The notes under the pieces: generated by a model | What the model was told of the DNA's origin: nothing | What the model saw: only the letters and a program-made list of their open reading frames with translations | The model's database searches: none | Made by a program: the position numbers and the translations under genes | Shown here: positions 61,252 to 64,000 of the stretch, piece after piece | Position numbering within the stretch: position 1 is the stretch's first letter | How the letters are laid out: each line of letters opens with the position of its first letter | Assembly (NCBI GenBank): GCA_030715195.1 | Contig: JAUYVI010000012.1 | Span: 1-64,000 of the forward strand | Origin: Dongia sedimenti | GTDB taxonomy: Bacteria > Pseudomonadota > Alphaproteobacteria > Dongiales > Dongiaceae | Reading direction: 5' to 3' | DNA: 64,000 nucleotides

Positions 61252-61521
61252 ATGCCGGAAGTGCCCTGGTTCCTCTACCTGATCGAATGCGCCGACGGCG
61301 CGCTCTATACCGGCATCGCGCTCGATCCCGCCGCCCGCTACGAGCAGCACCGGACCGGCAGGGGTGCAAAATACACCCGTGCCAATCCTCCGGTGCGCCT
61401 GATCGGCGCCATGGCCTATCCCGACCGCGGCACCGCCACGCGCGCCGAGCTCGCCTTCAAGAAATTGAAAGCCGAGGAAAAGCGCGCGCGGCTGTGGGCG
61501 TTCGCGGAGATTACAGGCTGA
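61252..61521 (+). CDS. GIY-YIG protein, UPF0213/YhbQ type
   Basis: This 89-residue GIY-YIG domain has WFLYLIEC and LYTGIALD (two Tyr motifs), ARYEQHRTGRGAKYTR (Arg) and ATRAELAFKKLKAEEK (Glu). It matches the YhbQ group of small nucleases implicated in DNA repair. The start at ATG 61252 has no strong site, and GTG 61246 is possible. Unlike the 46251 protein it is not flanked by palindromes and is more basic. Confidence 0.85.
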   Translation: MPEVPWFLYLIECADGALYTGIALDPAARYEQHRTGRGAKYTRANPPVRLIGAMAYPDRGTATRAELAFKKLKAEEKRARLWAFAEITG

Positions 61522-61789
61522 TCCCGTTCTCTTTCGCGACTTCGTCGTAGATCGCGCAGGCCTTATCGTAATCGCCCTTGCCGAGCGCTTCGCCGCCCTG
61601 GTTCACCTTCTCGTTGGCGGCGACGACTTTCTGGGAGTCCTCGGCGGTGGTGGCTTCGCCGGCCTTCTGGCCGAGCGCGGTCGCGACCTTGGTCATCTTG
61701 TCGACCGCCTGGGCCTGGTCGCAGCCGGCGAAAGCGGGCGCGGACAAGGCCGCGAGGATCATGAAACCGGCGGCGCAACGGGTCAGCAT
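61511..61789 (-). CDS. Small exported helical protein
   Basis: This 92-residue protein has a signal peptide (LTRCAAGFMILAALSAPAFA) and a mature helical part of about 70 residues, with Cys near positions 23 and 79 that could form a disulfide. AAGGAGAG lies ideally before the ATG at 61789. It resembles short periplasmic proteins of unknown function. Its 3-prime end overlaps the convergent GIY-YIG gene by 11 bp. Confidence 0.7.
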   Translation of the reverse strand: MLTRCAAGFMILAALSAPAFAGCDQAQAVDKMTKVATALGQKAGEATTAEDSQKVVAANEKVNQGGEALGKGDYDKACAIYDEVAKENGISL

Positions 61790-61861
61790 CGAAACTCTCC
61801 TTGGGTTCAGCCAAAGCATCATGCCTTGGCCGACCTTCGTCGTTTCGTTCCGCCGCCCGGT

Positions 61862-63064
61862 TCAGGATTCAATCTTGCCGGAGAGTGATTTGCGCCACTT
61901 GTCTTCGACCTTGCGCCCGGCCGCCACCTTCTCCGCGCCGGCGATGCGGGCGAAGCGGTGCAGGCCCTGGCGCAAGGCGTCGGCATCGACCGGCTTCATG
62001 ATATCCAGGCCGGTCACCAGCCATTTGCCGTCCTCGCGCTTGCCGTCGATCAACCCGACCACGTCGTCCTTCCAGAGGATCGGCAGCGCGAAATAGAAGC
62101 GGCGCTGCCTGACCGGCGTATAGGCCTCGAACTTGTAGGTGAAGCCGTAGAGCTGGGAGAAGCGGTCGCGGTTGAACAGCAGGTTGTCGAGCGGCGCGAT
62201 CAATCGCACGCGCGCGTCGCTCTTCTTGGCCGCGCGCTCCCAGGCGGCATGATCCTTGGCCAGGATGAACCAGGTTTCCTCGCCGTCGCCGTCCTTCACC
62301 GCGATCGGCTCGAGCAGGCCTTCCTGGGCGAAGCGATCGACCAGCTTGCGGCTTTCGGTGAGACCCGGGCCGCGCCAGCTGCCGAAATGGTGGTTGACCC
62401 GTTGCGCCAGCTGGTTGCGGCTGGCGATCTTCAGCACCTCGAGCGCCGATTCCACCATGAAGCGCTGGTGATCGGCGGACCGGATGCGCGGATGTTGCAG
62501 CAGCTCCGGCGCCACGTTCTGGGTCACGTCGAACTGGCGGTGAAAATTCTTGGTGCGGCCGCTGACCTGGACCTTGCCCTCGTAGAACAGATGCTCCAGC
62601 GCCTTGGTGGTCGCCTTCACCGTGTTGAAGCCGCCGATGATGCGCTCGGCCTCGAGCTCGCCGGGACTGACCGGGCCGTTGGCGAGGATCTGCTTGATGA
62701 GCTTCCGCTTGATCGGTTTGAGCTCGTCGTAATGCAGGCTGCCTTCCACCGCCTTGTGGAAGTCCTGCAGGAATTGCGGCAGCCAATCTCTTCTGGTGGC
62801 GAAGATCGGGTAATGCGTCTCCAGCATCCGCCTTTCGCCATAGACCATCTTGTAGAAATCGCCGACCGGCGCGTCCGAGCGCGCGGCCCAGACGATCTCG
62901 TGGTTGCGCAGGCCGGTGCGGATGATGGAATCGATCTGGATCATGCCGAGATCGACCGCGCGGTCCATCGATTCGCCCGCGCGCCAGAACGGCCCGCGCA
63001 GGCCCAGCCGCTCGGCCAGGAAGGCGCGGACCTCGCTGAGGGTTTTCGGCACGGCTTTCTGCAC
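61862..63064 (-). CDS. YcaQ-like winged-helix DNA repair protein
   Basis: This is a 400-residue protein. The N-terminal part (LSEVRAFLAERLGLRG, DLGMIQIDSI, YPIFATRRDWLPQF) and the later RLIAPLDNLLFNRDR and LDIMKPVDADALRQGLHRFA segments match the HTH_42/YcaQ family. YcaQ (AlkX) is a DNA glycosylase that unhooks interstrand crosslinks. The start is GTG 63064, which overlaps the cobT stop (CTAGTG). The catalytic residues of YcaQ (two Gln and Asp residues) were not verified, so activity is inferred. Confidence 0.75.
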   Translation of the reverse strand: MQKAVPKTLSEVRAFLAERLGLRGPFWRAGESMDRAVDLGMIQIDSIIRTGLRNHEIVWAARSDAPVGDFYKMVYGERRMLETHYPIFATRRDWLPQFLQDFHKAVEGSLHYDELKPIKRKLIKQILANGPVSPGELEAERIIGGFNTVKATTKALEHLFYEGKVQVSGRTKNFHRQFDVTQNVAPELLQHPRIRSADHQRFMVESALEVLKIASRNQLAQRVNHHFGSWRGPGLTESRKLVDRFAQEGLLEPIAVKDGDGEETWFILAKDHAAWERAAKKSDARVRLIAPLDNLLFNRDRFSQLYGFTYKFEAYTPVRQRRFYFALPILWKDDVVGLIDGKREDGKWLVTGLDIMKPVDADALRQGLHRFARIAGAEKVAAGRKVEDKWRKSLSGKIES

Positions 63065-64000
63065 TAGCTCTTCTCGCTGACACCCGCTTCGGCGAAGCTC
63101 GCCATGCCGCTGTGGCAGGTGGCGGCGGCGCGGAACAGCGGGATCGCCAGGGCCGCACCCGAGCCTTCGCCCAAGCGCATGCCGAAATCGAGCAAGGGCG
63201 TGCGGTTGATCGCGGCCAGCAGCCGGCGATGTCCGGGCTCGGCCGAGCAATGCGCGACCCAGCAATGGTCGATCGCATGCGGGTCGATGCGATAGAGCAC
63301 CGCCGCGGCACAGGTGGTCGCGAAACCGTCGAGCAGCACCGGCACCCGCGCCATGCGCGCCGCCATGACCGCGCCGGTGATCGCCGCCAGCTCCTGGCCG
63401 CCCAGGCATTGCAGCACCTTCAGCGGGTCGCTCAAGCTGTCGCGGTGCCGCTGCAGGCCGAGGTCGATCACTTCCGCCTTCTTCTGCAGCTGCGCGCCAT
63501 GCACGCCGGTGCCGGGTCCGGCCCAGGAGGCGCCGCTGCCGCCGAACAAAGCGGCGGCCATCGCCGCGGCGCTGGTGGTGTTGGCAATGCCCATCTCGCC
63601 GAGCGCCAGCAGATCGATGCCGGGCTCGACGCAGGTCATGCCATAGGCCATGGCACGGGCGCATTCGGCATCCGTCATCGCCGCTTCTTTCGTGAAGTCG
63701 GCGGTCGGCTGGTCGAGCGCCATTTCGTAGACCCGCAGGTCCGCGTCGGCGTTCTTGCAGAGCTGGTTGACCGCGGCGCCTCCGCTCGTGAAGTTCAGCA
63801 CCATCTGCTTGGTGACCTCGGCCGGATAGGCCGAGACGCCAAGCGCGGCGACGCCATGATTGCCGGCGAAGACCGCGACCCGCGGATGCTCGACCGTCGG
63901 CGGATGCTTGGCCTGCCAGGTCGCCAGCCACTGCGTCATCTCTTCCAGCCGCGCCAGCGCGCCGGCGGGCTTGGTCAGCACCGCTTCGCGCGCGGCGGTC
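63064..64000 (-). CDS. cobT: Nicotinate-nucleotide-dimethylbenzimidazole phosphoribosyltransferase, 5-prime end outside the window
   Basis: About 310 codons are present; the start lies beyond the right edge, since reading continues upstream of the ATG at 63981 in the same frame with AREAVLTKPAGALARLEE. It has the CobT marks FAGNHGVAALGVSAYP, LTKP, and EMGIANTTSAAAMAAALF with GPGTGV, and the late AALAIPLFRAAATCHSGMASF. It makes alpha-ribazole phosphate for the lower loop of cobalamin. Its TAG overlaps the YcaQ-like GTG start. Confidence 0.93.
   Translation of the reverse strand, partial: TAAREAVLTKPAGALARLEEMTQWLATWQAKHPPTVEHPRVAVFAGNHGVAALGVSAYPAEVTKQMVLNFTSGGAAVNQLCKNADADLRVYEMALDQPTADFTKEAAMTDAECARAMAYGMTCVEPGIDLLALGEMGIANTTSAAAMAAALFGGSGASWAGPGTGVHGAQLQKKAEVIDLGLQRHRDSLSDPLKVLQCLGGQELAAITGAVMAARMARVPVLLDGFATTCAAAVLYRIDPHAIDHCWVAHCSAEPGHRRLLAAINRTPLLDFGMRLGEGSGAALAIPLFRAAATCHSGMASFAEAGVSEKS

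Noticed and set aside
1..64000. tRNA, rRNA, CRISPR array or insertion sequence
   Set aside because: No cloverleaf, rRNA segment, regularly spaced repeats or transposase motif was seen on either strand. Short tRNAs could be missed by eye.

Overview
The window reads as chromosomal DNA of a high-G+C alphaproteobacterium, probably Rhodospirillales- or Rhizobiales-like. Support comes from a RegB/RegA redox pair, a FixJ-type histidine kinase/regulator pair, a BA14K-family secreted protein, a VPxPA-type C-terminal sorting signal, and alphaproteobacterial-style dispersed palindromes. No rRNA, tRNA, CRISPR array, transposase or prophage was recognised. All assignments come from reading motifs by eye; no database search was run.

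Layout. 0.3-2.0 kb: an alpha/beta hydrolase, a small lipoprotein and a broken second copy of the hydrolase. 2.2-7.06 kb: a low-G+C, tightly overlapping four-gene cassette (D12-class adenine methylase, calcineurin-like phosphoesterase, P-loop ATPase, unknown Rossmann-like protein) that looks like an uncharacterised defence or DNA-modification system. 7.1-12.8 kb: a DapA-superfamily aldolase, rpiA, gntK, an AraC regulator and a divergent MFS exporter. 13.0-15.7 kb: PAS kinase, FixJ-like regulator and a single-domain receiver. 15.8-17.7 kb: exported proteins and a GFA-fold protein. 17.7-18.2 kb: a broken MFS gene. 18.4-22.4 kb: a second low-G+C insertion with one 1,328-residue protein combining a PD-(D/E)XK-like domain, TPR repeats, a GreA/B C-terminal-like domain and a PIN-like nuclease. 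This is a strong candidate immune effector.

22.4-25.5 kb: LLM flavoprotein, old yellow enzyme and a divergent TetR regulator with a visible operator. 26.6-39.5 kb: TauE/SafE exporter, acetate kinase, MocR regulator, a PotD/A/B/C-type ABC importer and a SoeABC-like molybdoenzyme. Together they suggest sulfite and acetyl-phosphate handling, as in C2-sulfonate breakdown. 39.5-52.1 kb: a nucleoside scavenging region (deoB, deoA, punA, cdd, and a BmpA-type importer), interrupted by a PAS histidine kinase and by a GIY-YIG gene lying between perfect 36-bp inverted repeats.

52.2-56.0 kb: a membrane Cache-PAS-HD-GYP protein that has lost its catalytic residues, next to two tandem LapG-like periplasmic cysteine proteases. 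56.1-60.95 kb: RegA/RegB, an ABC-2 exporter and a CBS-domain histidine kinase. 61.2-64.0 kb: a second GIY-YIG protein, a small exported protein, a YcaQ-like winged-helix protein, and cobT running off the right edge.
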